Below, piece after piece: positions 1 to 6,370 of a stretch of 9,106 nucleotides of DNA. The DNA lies in NCBI GenBank assembly GCA_030606525.1, contig JAUWGG010000026.1, forward strand, positions 1 to 9,106, written 5' to 3'. A model generated the notes under the pieces. That model made no database searches. It was not told the origin of the DNA and worked only from the letters and a program-made list of their open reading frames with translations. Numbering within the stretch: position 1 is the stretch's first letter; the number at the start of each line of letters is the position of its first letter. This stretch comes from Methanobacteriota archaeon (GTDB lineage: Archaea > Thermoplasmatota > Thermoplasmata > JAUWGG01). The position numbers were made by a program, and so were the translations under genes.

Positions 1-405
1 GATTCCCATGATCCCATAGCTGTACCTGAAAATGCATTCAATGTGAAGCGCAATCAGTATTTGTCATCCTCTTTTTTGGATATTGTTAAAGGACTTGCCA
101 AAGATAAGGTTTTGGGAGTAACGAATGTTGATTTGTTCACTCCCCGTTTAAACTTCATCTTTGGTCAGGCAGAGGTGAACGGTAAAGCTGCTGTCATATC
201 CATCTTTAGATTGAAATTCGATGCAGATGAAAAAAAATTTCAAGATAGAATGGTCAAAGAAGCTGTTCATGAATTGGGACATACCTTTGGTTTGGTTCAT
301 TGCCCAGATCCAAAATGCGTTATGTACTTTTCTAATTGTTTAGAGGATACAGACTTCAAAGGAAAGAGGTACTGTGGGGAGTGTAAAAAATTACTGCGAT
401 TGTGA
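1..405 (+). CDS. amzA: Archaemetzincin family zinc metalloprotease, 5' end missing
   Basis: This is the C-terminal 134 residues of an archaemetzincin, a small metzincin-type zinc peptidase of unknown physiological substrate. The frame is open from base 1, so the gene starts left of the window; the GTG at position 43 lies inside the reading frame and is not the start. The catalytic motif HELGHTFGLVH is complete: His90, Glu91, His94 and His100 of the window frame, giving three zinc ligands plus the general base. It runs into the family-specific pattern Cys101-x4-Cys106-x-Met108, and a CxxC pair at Cys125/Cys128 sits near the C terminus. In the family these four cysteines bind a second, structural zinc. 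Family members are usually about 180-200 residues, so roughly 50 N-terminal residues are missing. No signal peptide can be judged. The product is probably cytoplasmic. The identification is secure; the function is not known. Confidence 0.95.
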   Translation, partial: DSHDPIAVPENAFNVKRNQYLSSSFLDIVKGLAKDKVLGVTNVDLFTPRLNFIFGQAEVNGKAAVISIFRLKFDADEKKFQDRMVKEAVHELGHTFGLVHCPDPKCVMYFSNCLEDTDFKGKRYCGECKKLLRL

Positions 406-415
406 ATCGCAATCG
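395..415. repeat. Two overlapping, mutually exclusive small hairpins at the archaemetzincin stop
   Basis: Bases 395-401 (TGCGATT) pair perfectly with 405-411 (AATCGCA) around a 3-base loop, and the TGA stop at 403-405 lies at the loop edge. A second pairing, CGATTG 398-403 with CAATCG 410-415, uses overlapping bases, so only one of the two can form at a time. No T-tract follows, so this is not a classic terminator. It may be chance or a 3'-end stabilising structure. Confidence 0.35.
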
Positions 416-441
416 ACACGCAAATCTAGATGCAAAAAAAA

Positions 442-449
442 TTAAATAA
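442..449 (+). promoter_or_regulatory. Possible TATA-like box for the small membrane protein
   Basis: TTAAATAA lies in an A/T-rich stretch about 40 nt before the ATG at 487. An archaeal transcript would start about 25 nt downstream, near 470, leaving a short leader that would just contain the ribosome binding site at 471-476. The surrounding DNA is all A/T-rich, so the call is weak. Read-through from the archaemetzincin gene is the alternative. Confidence 0.3.
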
Positions 450-470
450 TAAGAATTTTATATGGCTGCA

Positions 471-476
471 GGAGGT
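471..476 (+). promoter_or_regulatory. Ribosome binding site that decides the start at 487
   Basis: GGAGGT, a near-perfect Shine-Dalgarno sequence, lies 10 nt before the ATG at 487. The earlier in-frame ATG at 430 has no such site and would add a polar, Asn/Lys-rich 19-residue extension that looks untranslated. The site therefore favours an 81-residue product. Confidence 0.8.
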
Positions 477-486
477 GGAAGATAAA

Positions 487-732
487 ATGGTAAGTATTAC
501 AGAAGTGAAGTCAACAATAGCACTAGCAATAGCAGGTGCCTTTGGGTTCATCATTGCCCTTATCTGGAGAGATATCATCGTCGGCTTAATGAATATGGCA
601 GGACTAAGTGTTAGTAGCTTTGCAGATGCTACGGGAGCAGCGATAGCAACACTTACAGCTGTAGTCATAACAGTAATATGTGTCATCGGCATCCTCTATA
701 TAACCAAATGGGGAGGAGTTATTAAAGAATAA
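487..732 (+). CDS. Small two-helix membrane protein, DUF5654-like
   Basis: An 81-residue protein with two predicted membrane segments. The first, at about residues 9-27, contains IALAIAGAFGFIIALIW and is followed by a charged turn (Arg28-Asp29). The second, at about residues 50-73, is rich in Ala, Thr, Val and Ile. A short polar loop (about 40-49) joins them, and the tail is Lys-containing. The layout, with helix one ending in a W-[RN]-D motif, recalls the DUF5654 family of small archaeal and bacterial membrane proteins, which has no known function; this assignment is from memory of the family's shape. The start at 487 is chosen because of the strong ribosome binding site at 471-476; a longer 100-residue reading from 430 is possible but unlikely. 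The gene lies 81 nt after the archaemetzincin on the same strand and faces the HD-domain gene tail to tail. Confidence 0.8.
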   Translation: MVSITEVKSTIALAIAGAFGFIIALIWRDIIVGLMNMAGLSVSSFADATGAAIATLTAVVITVICVIGILYITKWGGVIKE

Positions 733-734
733 CC

Positions 735-749
735 TTCTTTCCTTTTTTT
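735..749 (+). terminator. T-rich termination tract
   Basis: Directly after the TAA of the small membrane protein the + strand reads CTTCTTTCCTTTTTTT, almost pure pyrimidine ending in seven Ts. Archaeal RNA polymerase ends transcription at such U-tracts without needing a hairpin. A further T-run follows at about 760-765. Confidence 0.6.
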
Positions 750-784
750 ATGTTCTTAAATTTTTATACTGTACATTTCATTTT

Positions 785-800
785 GAAAGGGAATAAAAGA
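785..800 (-). terminator. T-rich tract after the HD-domain gene
   Basis: On the - strand the bases after the HD gene stop read TCTTTTATTCCCTTTC, a pyrimidine-rich tract fitting an archaeal terminator. It lies opposite the + strand tract at 735-749, so the 69-base gap 733-801 appears to be a shared region ending both converging transcripts. The gap holds no ORF. Confidence 0.4.
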
Positions 801-801
801 A

Positions 802-2109
802 TCATTCAAAAAGTACTTTTTTAGCGATCTTCTTCACTTTATCTCTATATTTTGGTGTGGTGGAGACCATGACTCCCCATTGATGCACAGTTCTTATCTG
901 TAATGCTCTGGCCAATGGGCTGTACTTCGATAAGGGTTTAAGGCGCTGGTTATCTAAAATAAGAACTTCCGTTTTATTTATCCTTGGTTCTGAGAGCAGC
1001 AGTTCTTTCTCCGGGACATCAACGATTACATACTCTACCGGGATGTTCAATTTCCTTGAGATCTCCTCTTCCTTTGCTTTTCTTTTTTTATAATCACTCA
1101 GCTCTGTAATAATCTTGAGTTTCTCTTCATCCATTCTGTTCACATCTAATGAATATGCATTCTTGAATAACTGCCTATATTTTAACATGGTGGCAATTTC
1201 TCGCTGAAAACCATCCATTTGCATGAGTTTTGTTATCAACTCAGAGTCGGTCATCCTGTGCACATTTTCGATATCATCTTTGTTCAAAGGTTCAACGGCC
1301 TTTGTGAGCATGAGCTCAGCGATCCTAACGGTCTTATGAAAATAAACCGATGAATACATTAGACCCCTGGCCACCAATAAACCCTCGATGGCTGTAACCC
1401 CTCTCTTATGCACAACCAAATTACCATTAAAAATCTCCATCGTTTGTATCAACCGCTCTATATCGATAATTCCATGTGCTACACCCGTATAATGCGCATC
1501 CCTCAATAGATAATCCATTTGATCAGCGTCAACAACCCCATGGATGAGTTGGTTCAGATAATTCTTATTCTCCAACTCTCTTTTTTCTGCTGTGAATTGC
1601 TCTATCGTTGCCATTCCTTTAATCTCTTTCGTCACTAAGTCAGCAATTTCCTTCGCTCTTATTCCATGTTCTTCCAAGATCTGGGGAATGTTTTTTTTAT
1701 TGAGAAACAGATCTTTTTCAATCGGGCTCAATATATCAAAATTGCCCATGATGATATCCTTTGTGACCTCTGTATGTTCAATACCAAGTTTATCATACAG
1801 CACATACTCTAATGTGTGGGAATAGGGTGCATGACCAACATCATGTAGTAAGCCAGCGGAAGCGACGAGATTCTTTTCCTCATCATTTAATTTTAACGAA
1901 TTCGCTATCTTATTGACTACATGGTATGTGCCAATGGAATGCTCCAATCTGGTATGGTTCGCACCCGGGAAAACGAGGTTAGCTAAACCAAGCTGCTTAA
2001 TATCATGCAATCGCTGCAGCTCAATAGCATTCAATAAATCTAAGAAAACACCTTCGAATTTTATGCTTCCATGGACGGTATCATGTATTATCTTATAATC
2101 ACTCATCAT
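802..2109 (-). CDS. HD-domain phosphohydrolase, SAMHD1/dGTPase-like (COG1078 type)
   Basis: A 435-residue HD-superfamily metal-dependent phosphohydrolase. Characterised relatives hydrolyse nucleoside triphosphates, notably dNTPs to nucleoside and triphosphate, and so control nucleotide pools; the actual substrate here is unknown. The metal-binding set is complete: Arg54 and His57 in TRLEHS, His89-Asp90 in LLHDVGH followed by His93, and Asp196 in VDADQMDYLLRD. Tyr200 and Asp204 line up with the conserved Tyr and Asp that follow the third metal motif in SAMHD1-like enzymes. The opening IIHDTVHGSI and the later KYRQLFKNAY are typical of COG1078. Length matches the family (about 400-450). There are no membrane helices or SAM domain, so it is cytoplasmic. 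The ORF has two adjacent ATGs (2109 and 2106) and no Shine-Dalgarno sequence; a TATA-like box 22-27 nt upstream suggests a leaderless mRNA. It is last in the - strand block, 50 nt after the permease gene. Confidence 0.93.
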   Translation of the reverse strand: MMSDYKIIHDTVHGSIKFEGVFLDLLNAIELQRLHDIKQLGLANLVFPGANHTRLEHSIGTYHVVNKIANSLKLNDEEKNLVASAGLLHDVGHAPYSHTLEYVLYDKLGIEHTEVTKDIIMGNFDILSPIEKDLFLNKKNIPQILEEHGIRAKEIADLVTKEIKGMATIEQFTAEKRELENKNYLNQLIHGVVDADQMDYLLRDAHYTGVAHGIIDIERLIQTMEIFNGNLVVHKRGVTAIEGLLVARGLMYSSVYFHKTVRIAELMLTKAVEPLNKDDIENVHRMTDSELITKLMQMDGFQREIATMLKYRQLFKNAYSLDVNRMDEEKLKIITELSDYKKRKAKEEEISRKLNIPVEYVIVDVPEKELLLSEPRINKTEVLILDNQRLKPLSKYSPLARALQIRTVHQWGVMVSTTPKYRDKVKKIAKKVLFE

Positions 2110-2125
2110 TGTCTTAAATAAAAGG

Positions 2126-2136
2126 TATGTATATAT
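2126..2136 (-). promoter_or_regulatory. TATA-like box, probable leaderless promoter of the HD gene
   Basis: The - strand reads ATATATACATA here, centred about 22 nt before the ATG at 2109 and reaching to -27. Archaeal TATA boxes lie about 26 nt ahead of the transcript start, which would put that start at or within a few bases of the ATG. The absence of any GGAGG-like site before this start agrees with a leaderless message. Confidence 0.5.
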
Positions 2137-2159
2137 GAGTTGTGGTTATTTAGATTTGA

Positions 2160-3038
2160 TCAATCCAACTCTATCTTCCTGAATACGATCATTGCAATCA
2201 CGATAATAACTATAAAGAAGGTACATAACGCTATTAAACTTTGTTCCACCGTTAACATAGAAAAGCTCATTCCTAGATCAGCAGTTAAAAGCTGGCTATG
2301 AACATTCATACAGTTACTGGGATTTGTTGCGTACAGTACTTTTGCATACCATGGATAGGTCAGTTTTGTAAAATCTGGCATCCCAGTTGTATTATTGATT
2401 GGGACTGAAGTAAATTGATATATTATACCGATCTGTGACACTATTGGTAAAATGAATATCCATACCACAATGCAAACAATGATACATGAAGTCGTTGTTT
2501 TCAATGTAGAAGAAAAGAGCATTGTAAACACTATCCAACAGGCAGTGCCCAGAAGTATTATTCCTATTGCTTCATATGCCTTTACAACATCACTCATAGA
2601 TGGCACGATTCCAGATAAACCTATTACAGCGGAATAACCAACTGATATAACAATCAAATAAATAAGACAAATAGATATAAAAGATCCTAAGAATTTTCCG
2701 ATAAATACACTATCTCTATCTATTGGTTTAGATAAAAGCAAGTACATAGATTTTCTTACCCTCTCACCAACGATTGTGTCATAGGTCAATGCTATGGCAA
2801 GTATTACTGGGAAATAATTAGTGAATGTAAGAACCATATTAAGCACTGCATTTGATCCTTGTTCATAAGCATGTTCTTCTGGGTTAGCTGCGCCTAATAA
2901 AATACCACCATATACAGAGATTATTAAAAACACAGCAGCGAATACTATACCAATTACAATCAATCTTTTTGTTTTGAAATGCTCTAACATTTCTTTTTTT
3001 GTAACTTCATATATCGCTTGAATTCTTGATGGGATCAT
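2160..3038 (-). CDS. ABC-2 type transporter permease
   Basis: A 292-residue integral membrane protein, the membrane half of an ABC exporter whose ATPase is encoded just upstream. Six hydrophobic segments can be seen at about residues 26-49, 66-86, 115-140, 156-178, 185-207 and 266-286. The N terminus begins with an amphipathic stretch rich in Lys and Glu (AIYEVTKKEMLEHFKTKR), typical of ABC-2 permeases, and the segment DTIVGERVRKSMYLLLSKPI between helices two and three is the family's cytoplasmic coupling region. A polar loop of about 55 residues before the last helix faces outward. The substrate cannot be told from sequence; relatives export drugs, lipids, polysaccharides, peptides or act in Na+/copper export. 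The gene starts 1 nt after the ATPase stop, with GGAGGG overlapping the end of the ATPase gene, so the two are translationally coupled. Confidence 0.9.
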   Translation of the reverse strand: MIPSRIQAIYEVTKKEMLEHFKTKRLIVIGIVFAAVFLIISVYGGILLGAANPEEHAYEQGSNAVLNMVLTFTNYFPVILAIALTYDTIVGERVRKSMYLLLSKPIDRDSVFIGKFLGSFISICLIYLIVISVGYSAVIGLSGIVPSMSDVVKAYEAIGIILLGTACWIVFTMLFSSTLKTTTSCIIVCIVVWIFILPIVSQIGIIYQFTSVPINNTTGMPDFTKLTYPWYAKVLYATNPSNCMNVHSQLLTADLGMSFSMLTVEQSLIALCTFFIVIIVIAMIVFRKIELD

Positions 3039-3039
3039 T

Positions 3040-3969
3040 TCATCCCTCCGTTAACTTCAGAAAGATCTCTTCCAAGTTCGGAATGTGCTCATTGACTTTT
3101 TTTATCTTGCCACCGGATTGCATTATTGCAGTTGATATCTCTGGTATAATACCCGAACTTTCAATATCTATCTTCAGAGTATTTTTATCAACAGAAATGT
3201 CCCTTACGCCCTTTAAATTTCTCACATTGTCAACGATCTCGTTATTAAGTTCGACGCATTCAATCAAAGCATAAATACCTACTTTTTCCCTCAACTCTTC
3301 ACTCAATCTTTTTATTGAATCGACTCTGATCAACCTTCCTTTGTTGATTATACCTACACGTGTACACATATCTTCCACTTCAAATAGTAAATGCGATGAT
3401 ACGAAGATCGTTAAACCTTGCACAGCTAACTTCTTGATCAATTTACGGGTCATATATGAACCACGGGGATCCAATCCAACTGTGGGTTCGTCTAATAATA
3501 AAAGCTTTGGTTTGTTTATGAGTGCTTGAGCGATCACCAAACGTTGTCTCATACCGTGCGAATATTCTTTGACTTTGGACTCTTTTCTCTCAGTCAGCTC
3601 AACTAGATCAATCATCTCATTGATCCTTTCTCTTCTTTCAGTTTTAGGGATCCCATATAGGGCAGCATAATAATTCAGATGTTCTACGGCGGTCAACTCA
3701 TTGTAGAATCCATATTGATCTGGTACCAAACCAATATGCTCCTTCGCTTCTTTCCCGTTCTTGAACATATCGTAGCCAAGTACTTTGACCTCGCCTGAAG
3801 TAGGTTTTAAAAAACCTGTCAGCATTTTGATTGTTGTTGTCTTTCCAGCGCCGTTTGGACCAAGGAAGCCAAAGGTCTCCTTCTCTCTAACAACCAAATT
3901 TAGGTTATCTACAGCGACTATACTCCCAAATACCTTCGTTAGATCTATTGTTTCTATGATTCTTTCCAT
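3040..3969 (-). CDS. ABC transporter ATP-binding protein (ABC-2 exporter type)
   Basis: A 309-residue ABC ATPase that powers the permease encoded directly after it. All nucleotide-binding motifs are intact: Walker A GPNGAGKTT (37-45), Q-loop Gln85 in PDQYGFY, signature YSHGMRQR (136-143; His where many have Gly/Ser), Walker B LLLLDEP (156-162), D-loop GLD (165-167) and switch His193 in SSH. The nucleotide-binding domain takes up about 220 residues. The remaining 90 form a C-terminal extension of the kind seen in exporter ATPases of the CcmA/NatA group (COG1131), ending in NLEEIFLKLT, which is characteristic of that group. It acts at the inner face of the membrane. The start at 3969 has GGGGCG 5 nt upstream. 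The gene follows the aldehyde dehydrogenase by 36 nt, so they may share a transcript, though no functional link is evident. No substrate-binding protein gene is nearby, which agrees with export. Confidence 0.95.
   Translation of the reverse strand: MERIIETIDLTKVFGSIVAVDNLNLVVREKETFGFLGPNGAGKTTTIKMLTGFLKPTSGEVKVLGYDMFKNGKEAKEHIGLVPDQYGFYNELTAVEHLNYYAALYGIPKTERRERINEMIDLVELTERKESKVKEYSHGMRQRLVIAQALINKPKLLLLDEPTVGLDPRGSYMTRKLIKKLAVQGLTIFVSSHLLFEVEDMCTRVGIINKGRLIRVDSIKRLSEELREKVGIYALIECVELNNEIVDNVRNLKGVRDISVDKNTLKIDIESSGIIPEISTAIMQSGGKIKKVNEHIPNLEEIFLKLTEG
3044..3049 (-). promoter_or_regulatory. Ribosome binding site of the permease inside the ATPase gene end
   Basis: On the - strand GGAGGG sits 5 nt before the permease ATG and forms part of the last codons of the ATPase gene, just before its TGA. 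This arrangement ties translation of the permease to that of the ATPase and confirms the start at 3038. Confidence 0.8.
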
Positions 3970-4005
3970 TTAAACGCCCCATTGTTTTATTATCTTTAAT
4001 TCTTT

Positions 4006-5427
4006 CTAATTCAAATTCAGCACCATAACTTTGATCTCCGTCATCTCCTCAATGGCATACTTTACACCTTCTCTTCCAAAGCCAGAGCTTTTTACACCGC
4101 CGAAGGGCATGTTATCTACTCTAAATGTGGGCACATCATTTATCATTAAACCACCAACATCGATCTTTTCGAAACCCTTCATTATCAGCGCAACATCTTT
4201 AACAAAGATACCCGCCTGCAGCCCGTAAATGGAATCATTCACCTCTTTTATTGCATCTTCGAATTTTTTGTATCTGTATACGACAGCGATAGGTCCAAAA
4301 GCCTCTTTTTTATTTATTCTCAGATTCTTATCCACATCAGTTAGGATGGTCGGATAATAAAATAATCCATCTCTTTTTCCACCGATTAAAACTGTGGAAC
4401 CATGTTCAACAGCTTCATCTACCCATTCTTCTATCCTTTTTGCATTTTCCAGATCGATCATTGGACCAAAACCGGTCCTTTCATTCAATGGATCACCAAT
4501 CACCAATTCATTCGTTTCATCTATGAATTTCTTGATGAATTCGTCATAGATATTCTCATGAACATATATCCTTTGGACAGCGGTGCATACTTGTCCTGAG
4601 AAAGCAAAAGCCCCCATTGTACATCTCTCAGTAGCATAATCTATATTTGCATCCTCATGGATCACAACTGCACCATTTCCTCCAAGTTCTAATGAAACCT
4701 TCTTCTTTTTAGCTCTGTTCTTGATATTCCAACCAACGTCGCAGCTGCCTGTGAAGGTGATCAATTTGAATCTATCATCCTCAATTAAGGGAGTTGCTGT
4801 TCCTCTATTCATAGGCAGAACACTGAGCGCTTTTTTGGGAAGCGCAGTTCCCATTACAATTTCAGCTAAAGTTAAAGATGTTAATGGGGTCGCTGAAGCA
4901 GGTTTTAGAACTATCGGATTGCCGCAGGCTAAAGCTGGTGCTATCTTATGCACCACTAGATTTAAAGGATAGTTAAACGGGGATATGCAGGCAACAGGAC
5001 CGATCGGAAACCTTCTTGTTATGCCAATTCTATTTTCACCTTTATCGGTTATATCCAGGGGTATCAATTCTCCTCCAATTCTTTTTGCCTCTTCGCTTGC
5101 AATTGTAAAGGTACTTATCGCTCTATCTACCTCGCTTCTTGAATAGAATAATGGCTTACCAGATTCCATCGCAATGATCTTTGCCATCTCCTCCTTTCTC
5201 TCACACAGTTCTTGAGCAATCTGCGAGCAGATCTTACTCCTAACATGGCTTGGCAATGTTCTTGTTTCCTCAAACGCTTCTTGAGCATAGGAAACAGCAT
5301 CTTCCACATCTTCAGGAGCAGCAGCAAAAACCTCAGCAAAAATTTTTTTAGTATATGGATTGGTCACTTCAATCATTTTAGAAGAGGACCTCCACTCCCC
5401 ACCAACCAGAAACTTATACTTTTTCAT
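4006..5427 (-). CDS. NAD(P)-dependent aldehyde dehydrogenase, lactaldehyde/glyceraldehyde type
   Basis: A 473-residue member of the aldehyde dehydrogenase superfamily that oxidises an aldehyde to its acid with NAD(P)+. The catalytic set is complete: Asn152 of the oxyanion hole in SPFNYPLN, Lys175 in LKPAS for cofactor binding, the FTGS turn (225-228), general base Glu247 in LELGGN, nucleophile Cys281 in GQVC, and Glu375 in EAFGP. The C-terminal MPFGGVKSSGFGREG is also typical. Overall it resembles archaeal enzymes such as the MJ1411-type lactaldehyde dehydrogenase (coenzyme F420 pathway) and non-phosphorylating glyceraldehyde-3-phosphate dehydrogenases; sequence alone does not separate these. 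It is full length and cytoplasmic, and probably tetrameric as in the family. AGAGGT lies 6 nt before the ATG at 5427. A 68-nt gap separates it from the zinc-ribbon gene upstream. No neighbour supplies an obvious aldehyde, so the substrate stays open. Confidence 0.93.
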   Translation of the reverse strand: MKKYKFLVGGEWRSSSKMIEVTNPYTKKIFAEVFAAAPEDVEDAVSYAQEAFEETRTLPSHVRSKICSQIAQELCERKEEMAKIIAMESGKPLFYSRSEVDRAISTFTIASEEAKRIGGELIPLDITDKGENRIGITRRFPIGPVACISPFNYPLNLVVHKIAPALACGNPIVLKPASATPLTSLTLAEIVMGTALPKKALSVLPMNRGTATPLIEDDRFKLITFTGSCDVGWNIKNRAKKKKVSLELGGNGAVVIHEDANIDYATERCTMGAFAFSGQVCTAVQRIYVHENIYDEFIKKFIDETNELVIGDPLNERTGFGPMIDLENAKRIEEWVDEAVEHGSTVLIGGKRDGLFYYPTILTDVDKNLRINKKEAFGPIAVVYRYKKFEDAIKEVNDSIYGLQAGIFVKDVALIMKGFEKIDVGGLMINDVPTFRVDNMPFGGVKSSGFGREGVKYAIEEMTEIKVMVLNLN

Positions 5428-5433
5428 GTTATA

Positions 5434-5439
5434 ACCTCT
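5434..5439 (-). promoter_or_regulatory. Ribosome binding site of the aldehyde dehydrogenase
   Basis: On the - strand AGAGGT lies 6 nt ahead of the ATG at 5427, a well-placed Shine-Dalgarno sequence supporting that start. The rest of the 68-nt gap (5428-5495) holds no ORF and no strong TATA box. Confidence 0.65.
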
Positions 5440-5495
5440 ACCGACATTTCAAAATCAGTAAAAGAATCTTTCGTGTAAAATTTAGATTGAATATC

Positions 5496-5675
5496 TTATT
5501 TTTCCCCTTTTTGATCAAAACGCTCGAAAAAACCGCATTTTTCGCATTTAAATCCCATTATTTGTTTGGGAATTAAACCCTCAACAGACCAAGGTACTTT
5601 ACCAAAGATGACAACATCCTCGCTGCCGCACATCAAACATTTTATCTTATCTCCCACTTTTTTAAAGTATTTCAT
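5496..5675 (-). CDS. Small two-knuckle zinc-ribbon protein (59 aa)
   Basis: An intact ATG-to-TAA ORF of 59 codons in the gap between the B3/B4 and aldehyde dehydrogenase genes. It has two zinc knuckles: Cys13-x-x-Cys16 in IKCLMCGSED and Cys44-x-x-Cys47 in FKCEKCGFFERF, with 27 residues between them that would form the ribbon's strands. This CxxC-x27-CxxC spacing is what one expects of a rubredoxin-like or TFIIS-like zinc ribbon. Lys residues are frequent (11 of 59), and the first 12 residues are basic. There is no membrane segment. It may bind nucleic acid or a protein partner; the sequence does not say which, and I do not recognise a named family. No Shine-Dalgarno sequence precedes the ATG, but a TATA-like box lies about 26-33 nt upstream, so a leaderless mRNA is possible. 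Four correctly spaced cysteines make a chance ORF unlikely. Confidence 0.8.
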   Translation of the reverse strand: MKYFKKVGDKIKCLMCGSEDVVIFGKVPWSVEGLIPKQIMGFKCEKCGFFERFDQKGEK

Positions 5676-5700
5676 TTAAATTGAATATTGCTTAATCTCT

Positions 5701-5708
5701 ATTAAAGC
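5701..5708 (-). promoter_or_regulatory. TATA-like box ahead of the zinc-ribbon gene
   Basis: The - strand reads CTTTAATA at 26-33 nt before the ATG at 5675, the spacing expected if the transcript starts at or next to the ATG. No ribosome binding site is present there, which fits a leaderless message. The box overlaps the last bases before the stop of the upstream B3/B4 gene. Confidence 0.35.
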
Positions 5709-6359
5709 TTAAGTCTTGCAAAAACAGGTTATGTATTCAATTGTTAAATCCATTGCTTCTTTTAAAATATTCGTTCTAATGCCAGGAACACCGCAGATCA
5801 ATATCACAATATTCTTCGTTTTTAAGGTTACCTTTGTTTCGTCTGAATCCCTATAAGGGTAAATGGCTATTATCTTCTCATCATCTGCAACAACTATCTC
5901 ATTCCCTTTTAGTTGTTTCAGTTCATCCATGCCAATGCCAATGAATTTCTCTCCTTCGTCAGCAGATCTTAGAATTAAGTCCCCTAGCATCTTATCCATA
6001 TCGAAGACACCAATCGAAACATTCGCTTTGATCGAGACTAGATTGTATGCATCCACACATGTGTTGATATTTGGAATATCTTTCCCTTGAAGAATTCTTC
6101 TGATGAGCGCTTCAGACGATGGTCTTATCTTCGTAGGATCTATCCCTATACGCCAATAAAAATCCCTATATGATCTTATTAAGGGAGTATCTTTTAAATC
6201 TTCCAGAGCATATTCTTTTTTCACTTCATCAATAATCTTCATCTTCAGCTTTTCAAGCGAATCACTTTTCTTTTTAACTTTAATACCTTTTATTTCAGCC
6301 TTTTTTACTTCAATCGCAGGGAATGATCTTTTAAGCGCAGGATCGATTATTAGATTCAT
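5709..6359 (-). CDS. Stand-alone B3/B4 (tRNA-editing-like) domain protein, COG3382 type
   Basis: A 216-residue protein made of one B3/B4 domain, the fold that in the phenylalanyl-tRNA synthetase beta subunit carries the editing site for mischarged Tyr-tRNA(Phe). The recognisable core is SYRDFYWRIGIDPTKIRPSSEA (about 63-84, with Tyr64, Trp69, Gly72, Asp74, Pro75, Lys77, Arg79, Pro80 and Ser81-Ser82), then IPNINTCVDAYNLVSI (95-110), a hallmark of the free-standing family. No synthetase catalytic, anticodon-binding or membrane parts are present. A role in tRNA or amino-acid quality control is inferred from the domain alone; free-standing members are largely uncharacterised. The start at 6359 has AAGGT 6 nt upstream, overlapping the stop of the methyltransferase gene, so the two are probably co-translated (10-nt gap). 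The C terminus (IEYITCFCKT) has two cysteines that are not part of the domain motif. Confidence 0.9.
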   Translation of the reverse strand: MNLIIDPALKRSFPAIEVKKAEIKGIKVKKKSDSLEKLKMKIIDEVKKEYALEDLKDTPLIRSYRDFYWRIGIDPTKIRPSSEALIRRILQGKDIPNINTCVDAYNLVSIKANVSIGVFDMDKMLGDLILRSADEGEKFIGIGMDELKQLKGNEIVVADDEKIIAIYPYRDSDETKVTLKTKNIVILICGVPGIRTNILKEAMDLTIEYITCFCKT

Positions 6360-6365
6360 TTAGAT

Positions 6366-6370
6366 ACCTT
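6366..6370 (-). promoter_or_regulatory. Ribosome binding site of the B3/B4 gene at the methyltransferase stop
   Basis: The - strand reads TGAAGGT, where TGA ends the methyltransferase gene and AAGGT is a Shine-Dalgarno sequence 6 nt before the next ATG. It confirms the start at 6359 and suggests co-translation of the pair. Confidence 0.6.

Noticed and set aside
43..45. GTG as start codon of the archaemetzincin
   Set aside because: The frame is open to base 1, and the product from here would be about 60 residues short of the family length. The true start lies outside the window.
430..486. 19-codon N-terminal extension of the small membrane protein from the ATG at 430
   Set aside because: It has no ribosome binding site and a polar A/T-rich composition; GGAGGT at 471-476 points to the ATG at 487.
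426..692. 88-aa ORF on the - strand
   Set aside because: It lies opposite the small membrane protein, whose + strand frame has a strong ribosome binding site and proper two-helix pattern. The - strand frame is a shadow.
802..3969. HD hydrolase plus ABC transporter as a possible defence module
   Set aside because: The HD protein is of the widespread COG1078 housekeeping type and seems separately transcribed. The transporter is an ordinary ABC-2 exporter, and no nuclease, effector or sensor gene is adjacent.
5127..5339. 70-aa ORF on the - strand, Arg/Leu-rich
   Set aside because: It is a shifted frame inside the aldehyde dehydrogenase, which has complete catalytic motifs. The composition is typical of an out-of-frame shadow.
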